A stretch of 64,000 bases of DNA from Macrostomum hystrix (taxonomy: Eukaryota; Platyhelminthes; Macrostomidae). The notes below the pieces were generated by a model. The model saw nothing but the letters and a program-made list of their open reading frames with translations. It was not told where the DNA came from and did not search any database. Positions 10,201 to 20,687 of the stretch are shown in pieces. The position numbers and the translations under genes are program-made. The DNA lies in NCBI GenBank assembly GCA_950097015.1, contig CATNEN010000012.1, positions 1,109,501-1,173,500 on the forward strand, given 5' to 3'. The stretch's first letter is position 1, and every line of letters starts with the position of its first letter.

Positions 10201-12218
10201 GCCATTGAAGCCATTGATCGTTGCTAAGGTAGATAGAATGAAGCATTAGTGTTTGCAAGGGTCTCTTAAGAATGGTTGCTGTGGCATCTCGCCGCAGCCC
10301 AATAGTTGCTAGGGTGGCAAACCTGGCTAATCCGTCCAGTGTGAAGTACAGAGGCACATCCGGCAGCTCTTCAGCGGCCACAGACAGCAGGCCGATCAGT
10401 CGCTCAGCGCTGGCCAACTCAGGACAGCAGGGCGTTGTCGAATCAGCCGCAGGCGCAGCCGCATTAGCCCGCTGTCTAATAAAATCAATTAGGCGACGGA
10501 CAAATTCAGTTGAATGAATGGCGTCCGACCAGAATGGGCCGGCTAGTTGAATTCGACCGATGCCGCACTGGCTGCAGCGTCCGTCTGGTCCGGCGGCCGC
10601 TGATATGAGCCTGGCTGGCCGCATGAGCGGCTGTCCGACCTTGTCCTGGCCGCAGTCGGACATTGGCTGCATAGAGTGAGTGTCGCATTGAGGACAATAA
10701 TGCAGCATTGCTAGCCTGCGGCCAATCCGCTTCACTTCACCCTGGCCTCGATGCACTCGAACATAAATTCTAACGTAGAAATCAACGGATAGGCTGAGCA
10801 GTGGCTCAATGTAGCGCGAGTGCCGGCTGGCGTGCGACTGTACACACTGCAACAGAATGCGCAGAGACGCCTCGTGCATAGCGGCGCCGCGGTACGGCAC
10901 GGCGCCGTACCGACCGTAGCAGGTGCCGAAGGCGGAGCCGCACAGAACGGCCGTGTCAGTGCAGGTGACGCATAACAGGCCGCCAGGTCGCACGGCCTGT
11001 GTGAGGAAGGTGGGAATAACACGCTTGAACCCAATGTCCTAGGTGAGGATAGGAAGGTGGGAATAACGCGCTCGACCCCAATGTCCTAGGTGAGGATAGG
11101 GAGGTGGGAATAACACGCTTGACCCCAATGTCCTAGGTGAGGATAGGAAGGTGGGAATAACGCGCTCGACCCCAATGTCCTAGGTGAGGATAGGAAGGTG
11201 GGAATCACACGCTTGACCCCAATGCCCTAGGTGAGGATAGGGAGGTGGGAATAACACGCTTGACCCCAATGTCCTAGGTGATGATAGGAAGGTGGGAATA
11301 ACCTTGGAGGTTAGCCCTCAATGGCGTAATTTGCACGACAAGACCCCAAGCATTCTCTCCGCGGCTGCGTCCCAACTTTATGTGGCCTCACCGCGGAATC
11401 GAGCTCAGGGACATTTAGTGCGAGAGGCAGACGCGTTAACCGCTCAGCCACTCACTCCCTCCTGAAACTGCTTACCTGAACGGCGCTATCCAAGAAGGGC
11501 ACAGCAGAGCCGTAGGGATCCAGGTCCACAACATCGAAGCGGTCCTCGGGCGGCAGGCGAGCGAACTGGTGACCCAGCAGGACTGCGTCGTTTAGCGAAG
11601 CCTCCACCAGCTGATCAACACCGTTCCTGACTGCGTTAGACTTAATTAAACGTACGGCCTCTTCGCTATTGTCATTAGCAACAATCTTAGCAACGCCGGG
11701 GACCTCCTTGGCAATTCGAATAGAGCGAAGTCCGGTTGCAGCTAGAGCTTCAAGAATTCGAAGTCCAACTGGCTGATCGGATGACTGAGCCGGCTCGGCT
11801 CGCTTTGCCCGCCTGACGGCCAATTCGCCAAGGTATTGTTCGCCGAAGACATTGAGCGCCGCCATGGTGAGGTCGCGATTGAACACCTGTACAGGGGAAG
11901 AGCAATATATATTGTGGCGACCTACCCAGTCCACAGCCTGAACAGCTGCACGCAGCCTTTGAAAGCGCTGTGCAATAGCTGCGGCTGTGGCATTTACTAT
12001 TTCAACTGGCTCAATATGGTTTAGGTGTAATTTCTGTTAAATTTCTCTGTGCTGTTCTTTGCAATGCATGAAAATGCAAACAATATTTTTCAACTTCACC
12101 ATACCTGTACAGGATTATAGAAGACATCGCTAGGAACAGCAATGTTAGCCTTGCCCTCTTTAACTAGCTGCATACCCTGCGGAATGGAATCATCACTTAG
12201 AACTGTTTGAGTTGACAT
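1285..12218 (-). CDS. TRMT1: tRNA (guanine26-N2)-dimethyltransferase, five exons
   Basis: Makes m2,2G26 in tRNAs using S-adenosylmethionine. Exons on the minus strand: 12218-12105, 11886-11476, 10996-10323, 2285-1983, 1468-1285. Every junction is GT-AG and in phase, giving 561 residues. Visible signatures: YNPVQ/FNRDL near the start, SAM motif I around residues 80-95 (EALAATGLRSIR), the catalytic DLDPYG at 159-164, GGLLCVTCTD, two CxxC pairs at 276/279 and 316/319 as in the Trm1 zinc site, ELPDVPLYFTLD, and KTDAPASYLWD. The last exon has the conserved NWGPKPRAKRK segment, a likely nuclear signal. The CCCH zinc finger found at the C-terminus of vertebrate TRMT1 is not seen. The start is the first ATG; the open frame continues upstream with a basic, leucine-rich stretch but no ATG, so a targeting sequence from an upstream exon is possible. 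Intron 4 (8 kb) contains a whole transposon. Confidence 0.93.
1559..1923. mobile_element. MITE-like element with TA target duplication, in TRMT1 intron 5
   Basis: The ends are inverted repeats (CCAAGGGGGGAATTCTCC at the left; the complement of the right end reads CCAAGGGGGGATTTCCCC). Both ends are flanked by TA (1557-1558 and 1924-1925), as in Tc1/mariner-type insertions. The 365-bp interior has no credible coding frame. It lies within the TRMT1 intron between 1469 and 1982. Confidence 0.65.
2388..2498. repeat. 31-bp minisatellite at the left flank of the transposon
   Basis: About 3.5 copies of a unit reading GTTGCTAGGGTATACGAACT plus GTGGCACGATG. The array resumes at 10156-10190 and in decayed form to about 10315, so the transposon was inserted into this TRMT1 intronic array. 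Confidence 0.85.
2499..2840. repeat. Left terminal and subterminal repeats of the transposon
   Basis: The 21-bp terminal repeat is followed by about 15 closely spaced TCCGG, CCGGA or GTCCG motifs in both orientations (for example GGTCCTTTCCGGACC and TTCATCCGGATTTC). Such clustered subterminal sites are typical transposase or accessory-protein binding arrays in CACTA-type elements. Overlapping open frames here are artefacts. Confidence 0.75.
3190..6176 (+). pseudogene. CACTA/Tnp2-like transposase, broken by one stop and one frameshift
   Basis: The N-terminal part (3190-4245) has a basic start, a low-complexity acidic block of SDGSADDG-type repeats (about residues 75-190), then a cysteine-rich zinc-ribbon-like segment (CNECNRSSPGVCRAG...CVHCGA). 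A TAA at 4243-4245 interrupts the frame, but the same frame continues with family-typical sequence (TDGVDVPSRCDLSYTFCSDG, then PLFRTSS, then VWAGKKK) to a TAG near 4497. The remainder lies in another frame, entering before 4554, with the Tnp2 hallmark FDAPARADALCMKRF, CDKCY, GVRGHSPLGRL and FDFIRGTPPCFLHQLCSGLV. The DUF4218-like part follows, with YNSHQVCCHMLPSVLLVGPL and FETMHSRLRRR. The last 40 residues are AT-rich and probably not native. I see no plausible intron covering the breaks, so this copy is likely inactive. Nearest known families: plant Tnp2/CACTA and animal/fungal Plavaka-like transposases. Confidence 0.8.
6387..6995 (+). CDS. Transposon-encoded protein with CtIP/SAE2-like C-terminal motif
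   Basis: 202 residues from the ATG at 6387. A splice-acceptor-like TTTCAG lies just upstream, so an earlier exon is possible. The N-terminal third is very acidic (LDFLDDDDAE). The C-terminal half contains a run of ERRR, TCADCESWFAALP, AERERRLQC, GRNRH and a DFF..MPPSP stretch. In order and spacing this matches the C-terminal DNA-end-resection domain of CtIP/Ctp1/SAE2 (ERR, TCxxCE, PxxERExxL, RxR, F..PS). That family stimulates MRE11-RAD50-NBS1 nuclease on blocked or hairpin DNA ends. The tail is basic (MKRRRRP). It lies between the transposase and the BEN gene, same strand, inside the element's inverted repeats. The domain call is by eye; the function in the element is inferred. Confidence 0.7.
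   Translation: MDASGPIQWSRILDDVLLDSNFLDFLDDDDAETTLGESDRRSPGEGAWPVEGQNFLDPDDSLALCPPAASSTQAPALPSSPRVPVNYTWADYNRLPDEPPPNFDSRRPEERRRIPAQTCADCESWFAALPPAERERRLQCHGRNRHSPVIQSADFFAIAMPPSPPPAPIEYMKVMKRRRRPLRDLQSAGQSVKNQSVDEKDD
7271..9179 (+). CDS. Transposon-encoded BEN-domain protein, two exons
   Basis: Exons 7271-7871 and 8011-9179 join in phase across a GTGAGT...CCAACAG intron to give 589 residues. The N-terminus is basic and low complexity. Residues about 80-175 form an unrecognised domain (SVARYFLFKYSCYHDR, GSRVLIVTAKKN). The middle is coiled-coil-like, then Ala- and acid-rich. About residues 415-500 match a BEN domain: LRALFRAIFTDAELAHSSISG, NPAKLQAAKLWLQ and a terminal basic FTRCGEAVRRRMGLPKR helix. 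BEN domains bind DNA and occur in animal chromatin proteins, viruses and some transposons. In this element it could serve the role TNPA has in plant CACTA elements, binding the subterminal motif arrays; that is inference. The frame is intact although the transposase is not. Confidence 0.78.
9264..9400. repeat. Two-copy direct repeat after the BEN gene
   Basis: A roughly 55-bp block (CACCAGAGTAGAGTACACCA, continuing to GTTGTTGAGTGCACCA) occurs twice, near 9266 and 9343, about 77 bp apart. It lies downstream of the BEN stop codon, possibly in its 3' region. Confidence 0.75.
9655..10155. repeat. Right subterminal and terminal repeats of the transposon
   Basis: A direct repeat of about 60-70 bp (GGTCCGCTTTGTGGTCCGCA, then GGGTGCGTGCGTCTCATTCG) occurs four to five times from 9655 to 9960, followed by dispersed TCCGG motifs and the 21-bp terminal repeat at 10135-10155. 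The overlapping long frames on both strands are by-products of the repeat. Confidence 0.8.
11003..11300. repeat. 47-bp minisatellite in TRMT1 intron 2
   Basis: About six copies of a 47-bp unit (AGGTGAGGATAGGAAGGTGG, then GAATAACGCGCTCGACCCCA) between exons 2 and 3. It starts only a few bases upstream of the exon 3 splice acceptor, and the unit resembles the acceptor-flanking sequence, so it probably grew from that intron edge. Confidence 0.9.
11301..11463 (-). mobile_element. tRNA-derived SINE copy, in TRMT1 intron 2
   Basis: On the minus strand the head reads GAGTGGCTGAGCGGTTAACG (a good Pol III A box), followed about 35 bp later by GAGCTCGATTCC (B box). The body (GTGGGGCC-type spacer, TCTTGTCGTGCAAATTACGC) matches the other copies at 23160-23345 and 30280-31262. 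Confidence 0.7.
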
Positions 12219-12302
12219 TCGCGATGCTCTACTTATGAGTCTAGCAGTAGTAAGAACTGGAAACAGTGCACGTGTTAGCCACAACAGTCTAAATGGCTGC
12301 AA

Positions 12303-15300
12303 GGCAATGTGATACGAAGTCGGAACCTGTAATTCAATATTTGATTGGCAGGGCTAAAAAACTAGCAACGACACAATACATTCAACACACGTTTATTTTT
12401 TTGCAATTTTTGTTACATATTTAAATTCGCCAGCAACATTACATACTACTTAAATAAAAATTCACGAATAATATCAATAGGATTCCCATAGTACGAGTTA
12501 CTTTGTTAAATGTTAATTATTAACCATTTGCTCTTTGAAGATGTTAAAAATATAAACAGGCATAAAGATATGAAAAATGACATGTGTATAAACTATTTAT
12601 AAACAATTGCATTTTTGCTTGCAAAATAATTTACTCAATTAGATAGGTTTTATATTAATATAAACATAAAAAGCTATAATTAAATACATATCATTTTTAT
12701 TTTGAAATTTGTTTGTCACTTTAGTTTTACATAGATGTAGACCAAGAATCAATTTGGTTAATTTGATTCTGAACTATTACAGGATTGAGACTTTCTTTCT
12801 AATTTCCCACTGTCAAACTTTCCTGCATAATTGAATCATTTATTTTATAGCATACAGTAGACAGTATACTTTATTAAGTTAAATAAAAAATTGTAAGGCA
12901 AAATGTTTATTAAAAATATCTGTGTAAACTGTATCCAAGAAATTATGCTTCTTGCTTTACTTAACCTTTTTGTTTTACTGCATGATATTCTGCTTTAGTA
13001 CTAGTGAACACTTGGTTTAAATACTGGGATAGACTTGTTAAATAAGACATTTAAGAGGAGAGAAATAAGTGAAGCAAGTTCCTAAGTATGTTTACTTTAA
13101 CTTTAGTCACTTTTACCCTTGGCAACCCCTTTGCAGTGTTAGACTACCCTTTCTTTGCATGTTGTTTTCCAAGTGGAACAGTATATGCACACCTGGGGCC
13201 ATTCCCCAGGATGATATATATCAGCAATGTTGTTAAATATCATCCTTGGCCATTCCCAATTCTTTCTTATTCTGTCTGAATGCACATTGTCAGTTTCTCT
13301 TGCCCTTGAGGGAAAGGGGCAGCTTGCCAGAGGGTGTACACTCAGGACCTCTCTGACTGTTCTTTGTGTCAATACATTTTTCACTTCTTGACCCTGCAGT
13401 AATGGGTTTATCCTGGCAATTAGCACTTTTGGGCAGCCTTACATGTACACAATTTATGGTATAGGCTGTCCTTTGGCAGAGTTGCCTACATTATGTGCTT
13501 GATTATGCAGTACCATATGACTTGGCCTCCATTCTTTCTCTTGGCGCCCTATAAATGTAAAGAACCCCACCCCTCCTTTCATATGCACATTTGCTATAGT
13601 GAGTACCTGTTGGAGTTTGTGTTCACTATTATTTGCATAAATATGAATGTGACTTCTTCTATACCCAAACTTTTTGTTCTATTGGATTGAGCAAAATAAA
13701 TACCTTACTGCTCCAATTGCCCAAGACCAGGCAGGGCAACCATCTAGTTGTTCGATGCATGGTGCCATGTATTTGCTGTAGCCTAAAATATGCTTGAATG
13801 TTTTCTGTTTTCTAACCTCTAACTAGGTGGTAGCCCTACCATCATCCATCACTAACTGCTTTCAGTTAGTATTCAACCTGTATTTTTTTCATGCCACATG
13901 TCCATGAATTGGTTGAACACAGACCTATCAGATGGGTGGGTGCTTTACAAAGGTTTTTTTTAGTTTCTTTAACAATTAAAATATTATCTACATTAGGCCT
14001 ATACATATATTTGTCATACAAATTTTCATTGAATACTAATTCATAATTTTTTGCATCATATGGACTTTTTTAAACCTACAGTAAGGTTCTACAAGAATGT
14101 ACAGCTGCCAAATAAATACTTAGGATAAGTTGTAAACATTTTATGTGATTGGCTTGTTACCACTTTATATTGTTTTTGTTGGCAATACATGGCATACATA
14201 TTAAAATTGCCAAATTTCACTAACAACCATCTGTTATAATTCACAATAATTACTTGCATATTAACAGATAAAGTTGTTTCTACAATTTTGTCTCAATAGC
14301 CTATAGTCAGACAATTGACCAAATGACCAAAAAGACAAACCCTCCTGAACAAAGCCAATTAATTATCTATAATATATATGTAGTAGAATACAATCTACTT
14401 TGGTAACAACTACTATAGTAACAATTGCTTGGTCATATGAATTGGTACACAACAAAATAACCCCATAACAAAATGGCCCCAACCAAATCTGCCACATAGA
14501 AAAATGCCCAGGTGACATAGCTAATACATGAGTCAACTATAAGTAAAATTCTTCAAATTATAACAAAAGGAACCCATGGAGTTGGTTCTTTTTCTTAACA
14601 ATCGCAACATTTATTTGCCTAAAATAAATGCAGGTTAGAAAAAACTATGCTCTAAAGAATTAATTTACTAATAAGGCTGGTTACAAATGTGAGACTTGAT
14701 TAGAGATTTTTTAATATATAAAAATTTCTAGATAAAAAATATCATTTGAAATTAAATATATATATTTATTAATTCATTGTCATAACAGTTAAATTGTAAT
14801 TGTAAGATTTGTTGTTTTATTATTTGTCACCATAACATCAAGTAGCTGTTTTGATTTGTGGCCATTAACCATGTAAGCCATATGATTGATATGAATAATG
14901 ACTCAAATTTATGATGACATAACTTTACAATATACTACTGTCAGTTGTAAAAGCAATTCAAGTTCGAAACTGTTATTAAGTAATATTTTACACAGAAATA
15001 GCTACAGTTAACAACTTTGTTCTTTTTGTTTTCCTGCTGACTATACTGTCTGTCACAAAAAACTTAGATTTACACGCATATGTATGGAAGTGTCTAGAGG
15101 CACAACGGCCATATATTTAGCATAGAACATCAGGGGCACGGCGGCCATAAATTAACATAGAACACTGGCGGCTGGCTAGCTACTCAATTTTTCTTCGTAC
15201 ATCAATACAGTAGTAATACTTCTGACGGTCTAAATCTCGGGGGACAATATGTGCTTCCTCGATCTAATTTGAATTTATTGTCAAATATGTAATTGTGATA

Positions 15301-15513
15301 TTTTTTATCTACTGTACACCTGTATAATGTTCGCGGCGATCATTGTTATAATTATAATTATTTTAATAATTTACGTATTATTGAAATCGTAAAGCTATAT
15401 CCGAGAGCCGCGTAGCGAATCGCAATCTGGACGCAATAATTTAAACTTGATTAGGGTGTGCGGCCTTACTTACACTGTACATGTACATGTGATTAACAAG
15501 GACCACTAGAAGA
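12303..15513. other. AT-rich region without genes
   Basis: About 3.2 kb upstream of TRMT1 exon 1. Both strands have dense stops and no frame shows codon bias or a domain. The first 100-200 bp should contain the TRMT1 promoter; I see no firm core element. Confidence 0.6.
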
Positions 15514-15522
15514 AAAAAGACG
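15514..15522. repeat. Left 9-bp target-site duplication (AAAAAGACG)
   Basis: The same nine bases recur at 20688-20696, directly abutting the mirror-image ends of the foldback-like element. Nine-base duplications are typical of foldback and Mutator-type elements. Confidence 0.8.
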
Positions 15523-15765
15523 ACGTATTAATTTCCCGATTGACATTCACATTCACATTCACATTCAAACAAGAGTATTGTATCTTAAAAAATAACCATT
15601 CAATTACAGCGAAACTTACAAGATCTTCTGATGCAACTAAGATAACGTTCCAAAATAAATATAATTTATTTTTGTCAATGCATAAAAGAATTACACAGCT
15701 TTGAAGTTTGTTCCTATCTCCGCAGTGTATATTCTTGTACTTTCAAAAAGTAACTTCTACTGCAT

Positions 15766-16985
15766 CAATCGCAATGAAAATTTACAAAACCTCTGATGCA
15801 ATCGAGTTGATTGGATGTGTAAAATTTCAGGCTGATTCATGAAAGCGTCTGCGGGTTATTCAATGTTAAAGTGTGTTTCGTATCTCCGTAGTGTATTTTT
15901 GGGAGCCAGCTTGACATTCGCAGGCAGACACTTCTACTGCTTCAATCGCAATGAAAATTTACAAAACCTCTGATGCAATCGAGTTGATTGGATGTGTAAA
16001 ATTTCAGACTGATTCATGAAAGCGTCTGCGGGTTATTCAATGTTAAAGTGTGTTTCGTATCTCCGTAGTGTATTTTGGGAGCCAGCTTGACATTCGCAGG
16101 CAGACACTTCTACTGCATCAATCGCAATGAAAATTTACAAAACCTCTGATGCAATCGAGTTGATTGGATGTGTAAAATTTCAGACTGATTCATGAAAGCG
16201 TCTGCGGGTTATTCAATTTTAAAGTGTGTTTCGTATCTCCGTAGTGTATTTTTGGGAGCCAGCTTGACATTCGCAGGCAGACACTTCTACTGCTTCAATC
16301 GCAATGAAAATTTACAAAACCTCTGATGCAATCGAGTTGATTGGATGTGTAAAATTTCAGGCTGATTCATGAAAGCGTCTGCGGGTTATTCAATGTTAAA
16401 GTGTGTTTCGTATCTCCGTAGTGTATTTTTGGGAGCCAGCTTGACATTCGCAGGCAGACACTTCTACTGCATCAATCGCAATGAAAATTTACAAAACCTC
16501 TGATGCAATCGAGTTGATTGGATGTGTAAAATTTCAGGCTGATTCATGAAAGCGTCTGCGGGTTATTCAATGTTAAAGTGTGTTTCGTATCTCCGTAGTG
16601 TATTTTTGGGAGCCAGCTTGACATTCGCAGGCAGACACTTCTACTGCCTCAATCGCAATGAAAATTTACAAAACCTCTGATGCAATCGAGTTGATTGGAT
16701 GTGTAAAATTTCAGACTGATTCATGAAAGCGTCTGCGGGTTATTCAATGTTAAAGTGTGTTTCGTATCTCCGTAGTGTATTTTTGGGAGCCAGCTTGACA
16801 TTCGCAGGCAGACACTTCTACTGCCTCAATCGCAATGAAAATTTACAAAACCTCTGATGCAATCGAGTTGATTGGATGTGTAAAATTTCAGACTGATTCA
16901 TGAAAGCGTCTGCGGGTTATTCAATGTTAAAGTGTGTTCGTATCTCCGTAGTGTATTTTTGGGAGCCAGTGCAGCTTGACATCAG
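15766..16985 (+). repeat. 177-bp tandem array, left arm
   Basis: Seven units starting near 15766, 15943, 16119, 16296, 16473, 16650 and 16827. Each contains CAATCGCAATGAAAATTTAC, GATTGGATGTGTAAAATTTC and CGTATCTCCGTAGTGTATTT. Units are nearly identical, suggesting recent amplification or homogenisation. Confidence 0.95.
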
Positions 16986-17046
16986 CTCGCAATGAATTCA
17001 AGGCAATTGATCTTCGCGGGCTTATAAATCAGCCTGTGTAGTTTTT

Positions 17047-18225
17047 TTACAGTAAAAGAGGGGCTGTGTGATTTAATGAGAATTTTTTAGTGTTAAGTTG
17101 TTTAAGTGTCTTATTGTAGTATTTTTGAACGAATAAATCAGTTTTCGCCCTGCTGAAGTTTCCCAACCGACAATTCTTGGCCAGATGACCTGGCTGGTTG
17201 CACGCGTAGCTACGCCTTGGACCAACAGTCATCGCTGCTGTGCTCGGTGGCGGTTGCTGCATCCTTCCGACGCGACTAGGACACTCACGCGCTAGGTGGC
17301 CGACATCTCCGCACTGAAAGCAAGCACCATGCTGCCTCTGCTGTTGCTCTGCTAGACGACTAGGGGTCGCGGCGTACGCGCAGGCCCCCCTGTCTCCTAG
17401 CAACCCGGGCCCCGGGCCGCGCGGACGCGCAGACCCAGCAGGCGACGGTGCAGCAGACTGTCGAGGAGGCGGCGTCTGGCTCAGCCGCTTCAGTTGGTCT
17501 TCCAGCTCACGGATCCGCTGCTGAAGCGCTCCAAAACCTTCTGAACTGGCGGCTCTGGTGTCCACGGCAGCCACACCTGATGTCGTCTTCCTGGAGGTCT
17601 GGTCCGAGCCTGACGTCTTGGCGGCTAGAGTAGCTGCCTCCTTTCGTCGAACGCAACGCACAGCCTCAGCGAGAGTAGCAGGCTGTTGAAGGATCACGTA
17701 CTCCTTGACGCTCTCAGTAGCCTTAATGCCCTTCTTGAATCTGTCCCTTGCAAAACTGTTGACAATCTCAGCGGGCAGCTCGTCTTCAGGGTAGGCATTC
17801 CTCGCCAGCTCCAGCAGTGCATCGGCGTATGCCTCGTAGGTCTCGCCCTCCTTCTGCACTCGTGACTCCAGCTCCATCCGGTAATCTTCAGTCGTGCGGT
17901 GCTGCTGAAACCTTTCCAACAGAGCGTCCGTAAACTCCTGATATTCCAGATCCTCATCCAGCTGTAGATTCTCCACCGCTGCAAATGCTGTATTCAAATC
18001 CAAGAAGCTAAGCAGGTGCGGCCTTCGAGCGGCCTCCGCAATCTGCGCAGCATCACAATAAGCGTTGAACTTCTGCAACCACAGGCGAAAGTTGTCTCCA
18101 CTAGAATACTTCGGCGGCTTCGCTGGCCTCTGGACATTCTGCGCTGCATTTATCTCCTGCTGCAAGGTCCGACGCACCGACGCAGTCATCAGCTCCACGA
18201 GGCGATTCACTCCTTCGTCTCCCAT
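17047..18225 (-). CDS. Ty3/Gypsy-type retrotransposon Gag, without pol
   Basis: 392 residues. It begins MGDEGVNRLVELMTASVRRT and has the retroviral-type gag core (FRLWLQKFNAYC, LEYQEFTDALLERFQQH, ESRVQKEGETYEAYADALL). There is a proline-rich linker and a CCHC zinc knuckle (CFQCGDVGHLAREC). A second knuckle is degenerate, its first cysteine missing. The final 35 or so residues after RLGNF do not look like Gag and probably come from a deletion junction: no protease, reverse transcriptase or integrase follows. It lies 164 bp downstream of the LTR and primer-binding region, in the normal gag position. Confidence 0.85.
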   Translation of the reverse strand: MGDEGVNRLVELMTASVRRTLQQEINAAQNVQRPAKPPKYSSGDNFRLWLQKFNAYCDAAQIAEAARRPHLLSFLDLNTAFAAVENLQLDEDLEYQEFTDALLERFQQHRTTEDYRMELESRVQKEGETYEAYADALLELARNAYPEDELPAEIVNSFARDRFKKGIKATESVKEYVILQQPATLAEAVRCVRRKEAATLAAKTSGSDQTSRKTTSGVAAVDTRAASSEGFGALQQRIRELEDQLKRLSQTPPPRQSAAPSPAGSARPRGPGPGLLGDRGACAYAATPSRLAEQQQRQHGACFQCGDVGHLARECPSRVGRMQQPPPSTAAMTVGPRRSYACNQPGHLAKNCRLGNFSRAKTDLFVQKYYNKTLKQLNTKKFSLNHTAPLLL

Positions 18226-18373
18226 GACGACAACAAAATCCTCGAATCACAAGATAAAAATATCACGGCAACAACAAAGCACTGGCAAAAGTCCTAGAAA
18301 ACACCCCTCCTGAACAGAATCCCTAAGCTAATTAACACATGGGGTCGAGGATCCTAACAGGCACGAACTATCC

Positions 18374-18388
18374 TGGTCACGACACCAA
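18374..18388 (-). other. Probable primer-binding site after the 5' LTR
   Basis: Minus strand directly after the LTR reads TTGGTGTCGTGACC, starting with the TGG expected opposite a tRNA CCA end. The matching tRNA was not identified. Confidence 0.55.
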
Positions 18389-19106
18389 TGTTGTGTCCCG
18401 AGACGGGCCAGCCGGCTTCGCCTCTCGCTCAGGACGAGCAGGGAGGTTCAGCACTTCCGTCCTACTATGTGTCGGCCTACTGTCGCACTAGACGCACAGG
18501 CAGTAAGCCGGCAACCAAGGTCGCAACGAATGCACAGGCCCTGGCGACAAAGTCCTAGTGACTGAACCCGAAAAGACAGAGGCAGACGACACTTACGTAG
18601 GCTTGCAGTGCGGGTTTGCGCTCGGGAGAGCTGGCTGAGTTGATGTATTTTGTCTGGTAGGCGGTGGTTGGGGTGCTCAACAAAACAAAACAGTCACGTC
18701 CGAGGGGGACGAGCGCGCGCACGCCAATAAATAAGACCTGCTCACCCAGGGTGAGCAGGGTAATACCCGATCACGGCTAAGCTGCAGGGTAGAGAGAGAA
18801 AGTAAGAGAAAGTAAGAGAGAGAACCAGTCGCAGCCTCGCCAATCACGCAGGGTCAATAAGACAACTGGGCGAGCCGCGAACCAATGAGAGGGCAGGAAC
18901 GGAAGATGACAATAACCGGGGGTACGCAACGTCTTAGCTCAACCAATCAGACGCCAGGGGTGAGAGAAATTGATAGGCAGGCAGGCGCAGAGCAAGAAAG
19001 GGGCAGGGGGGCGACTCAAAGTGCAACGCGACTGTGAAAGTGCACCGAAAAATACAGTACATAGAAACTATTAAATACAGTACATAGAAACTATTAAATC
19101 ACAACA
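18389..19106 (-). mobile_element. Solo-oriented 5' LTR of the captured retrotransposon
   Basis: A 718-bp segment bounded on the minus strand by TGTTGTG at the start and CACAACA at the end, a perfect 7-bp inverted terminal pair of TG...CA type, immediately before the primer-binding site. No 3' LTR was found in the element, so the retrotransposon is truncated. Confidence 0.7.
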
Positions 19107-20460
19107 TATTGAATAACCCGCAGACGCTTTTCATGAATCAGTCTGAAATTTTACACATCCAATCAAATCGATTGCATCAGAGGTTTTGTAAATTTTCATT
19201 GCGATTGATGCAGTAGAAGTGTCTGCCTGCGAATGTCAAGCTGGCTCCCAAAAATACACTACGGAGATACGAAACACACTTTAACATTGAATAACCCGCA
19301 GACGCTTTCATGAATCAGCCTGAAATTTTACACATCCAATCAACTCGATTGCATCAGAGGTTTTGTAAATTTTCATTGCGATTGAGGCAGTAGAAGTGTC
19401 TGCCTGCGAATGTCAAGCTGGCTCCCAAAAATACACTACGGAGATACGAAACACACTTTAACATTGAATAACCCGCAGACGCTTTCATGAATCAGCCTGA
19501 AATTTTACACATCCAATCAACTCGATTGCATCAGAGGTTTTGTAAATTTTCATTGCGATTGATGCAGTAGAAGTGTCTGCCTGCGAATGTCAAGCTGGCT
19601 CCCAAAAATACACTACGGAGATACGAACACACTTTAACATTGAATAACCCGCAGACGCTTTCATGAATCAGCCTGAAATTTTACACATCCAATCAACTCG
19701 ATTGCATCAGAGGTTTTGTAAATTTTCATTGCGATTGAGGCAGTAGAAGTGTCTGCCTGCGAATGTCAAGCTGGCTCCCAAAAATACACTACGGAGATAC
19801 GAAACACACTTTAACATTGAATAACCCGCAGACGCTTTCATGAATCAGTCTGAAATTTTACACATCCAATCAACTCGATTGCATCAGAGGTTTTGTAAAT
19901 TTTCATTGCGATTGATGCAGTAGAAGTGTCTGCTTGCGAATGTCAAGCTGGCTCCCAAAAATACACTACGGAGATACGAACACACTTTAACATTGAATAA
20001 CCCGCAGACGCTTTCATGAATCAGCCTGAAATTTTACACATCCAATCAACTCGATTGCATCAGAGGTTTTGTAAATTTTCATTGCGATTGATGCAGTAGA
20101 AGTGTCTGCCTGCGAATGTCAAGCTGGCTCCCAAAAATACACTACGGAGATACGAAACACACTTTAACATTGAATAACCCGCAGACGCTTTCATGAATCA
20201 GCCTGAAATTTTACACATCCAATCAACTCGATTGCATCAGAGGTTTTGTAAATTTTCATTGCGATTGAGGCAGTAGAAGTGTCTGCCTGCGAATGTCAAG
20301 CTGGCTCCCAAAAATACACTACGGAGATACGAAACACACTTTAACATTGAATAACCCGCAGACGCTTTCATGAATCAGCCTGAAATTTTACACATCCAAT
20401 CAACTCGATTGCATCAGAGGTTTTGTAAATTTTCATTGCGATTGATGCAGTAGAAGTTAC
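19107..20460 (-). repeat. 177-bp tandem array, right arm (inverted)
   Basis: Eight units, complementary to the left-arm units, begin immediately after the LTR. Some units differ from the left arm only by single bases. Confidence 0.95.
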
Positions 20461-20687
20461 TTTTTGAAAGTACAAGAATATACACTGCGGAGATAGGAAC
20501 AAATTTCAAAGCTGTGTAATTCTTTTATGCATTGACAAAAATAAATTATATTTATTTTGGAACGTTATCTTAGTTGCATCAGAAGATCTTGTAAGTTTCG
20601 CTGTAATTGAATGGTTATTTTTTAAGTTACAATACTCTTGTTTGAATGTGAATGTGAATGTGAATGTCAATCGGGAAATTAATACGT

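Larger units (their letters stand above)
15523..20687. mobile_element. Foldback-like (Mutator-type) element with tandem-repeat arms and a captured LTR-gag fragment
   Basis: A 5165-bp element. The left end starts ACGTATTAATTTCCCGATTG and the right end is its exact complement. Long inverted arms (15523-16985 and 19107-20687) each have a unique outer segment of about 230 bp, including (CATTCA)n, then a 177-bp tandem array: seven units at the left, eight inverted units at the right. The 2.1-kb centre is a Ty3/Gypsy-type LTR plus gag. No Mutator transposase is encoded, so it is non-autonomous. The 9-bp target duplication AAAAAGACG is intact. Confidence 0.85.

Noticed and set aside
16473-16985. CRISPR-like array in the 177-bp repeats
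   Set aside because: There are no unique spacers; the units are simple tandem copies in a eukaryotic mobile element.
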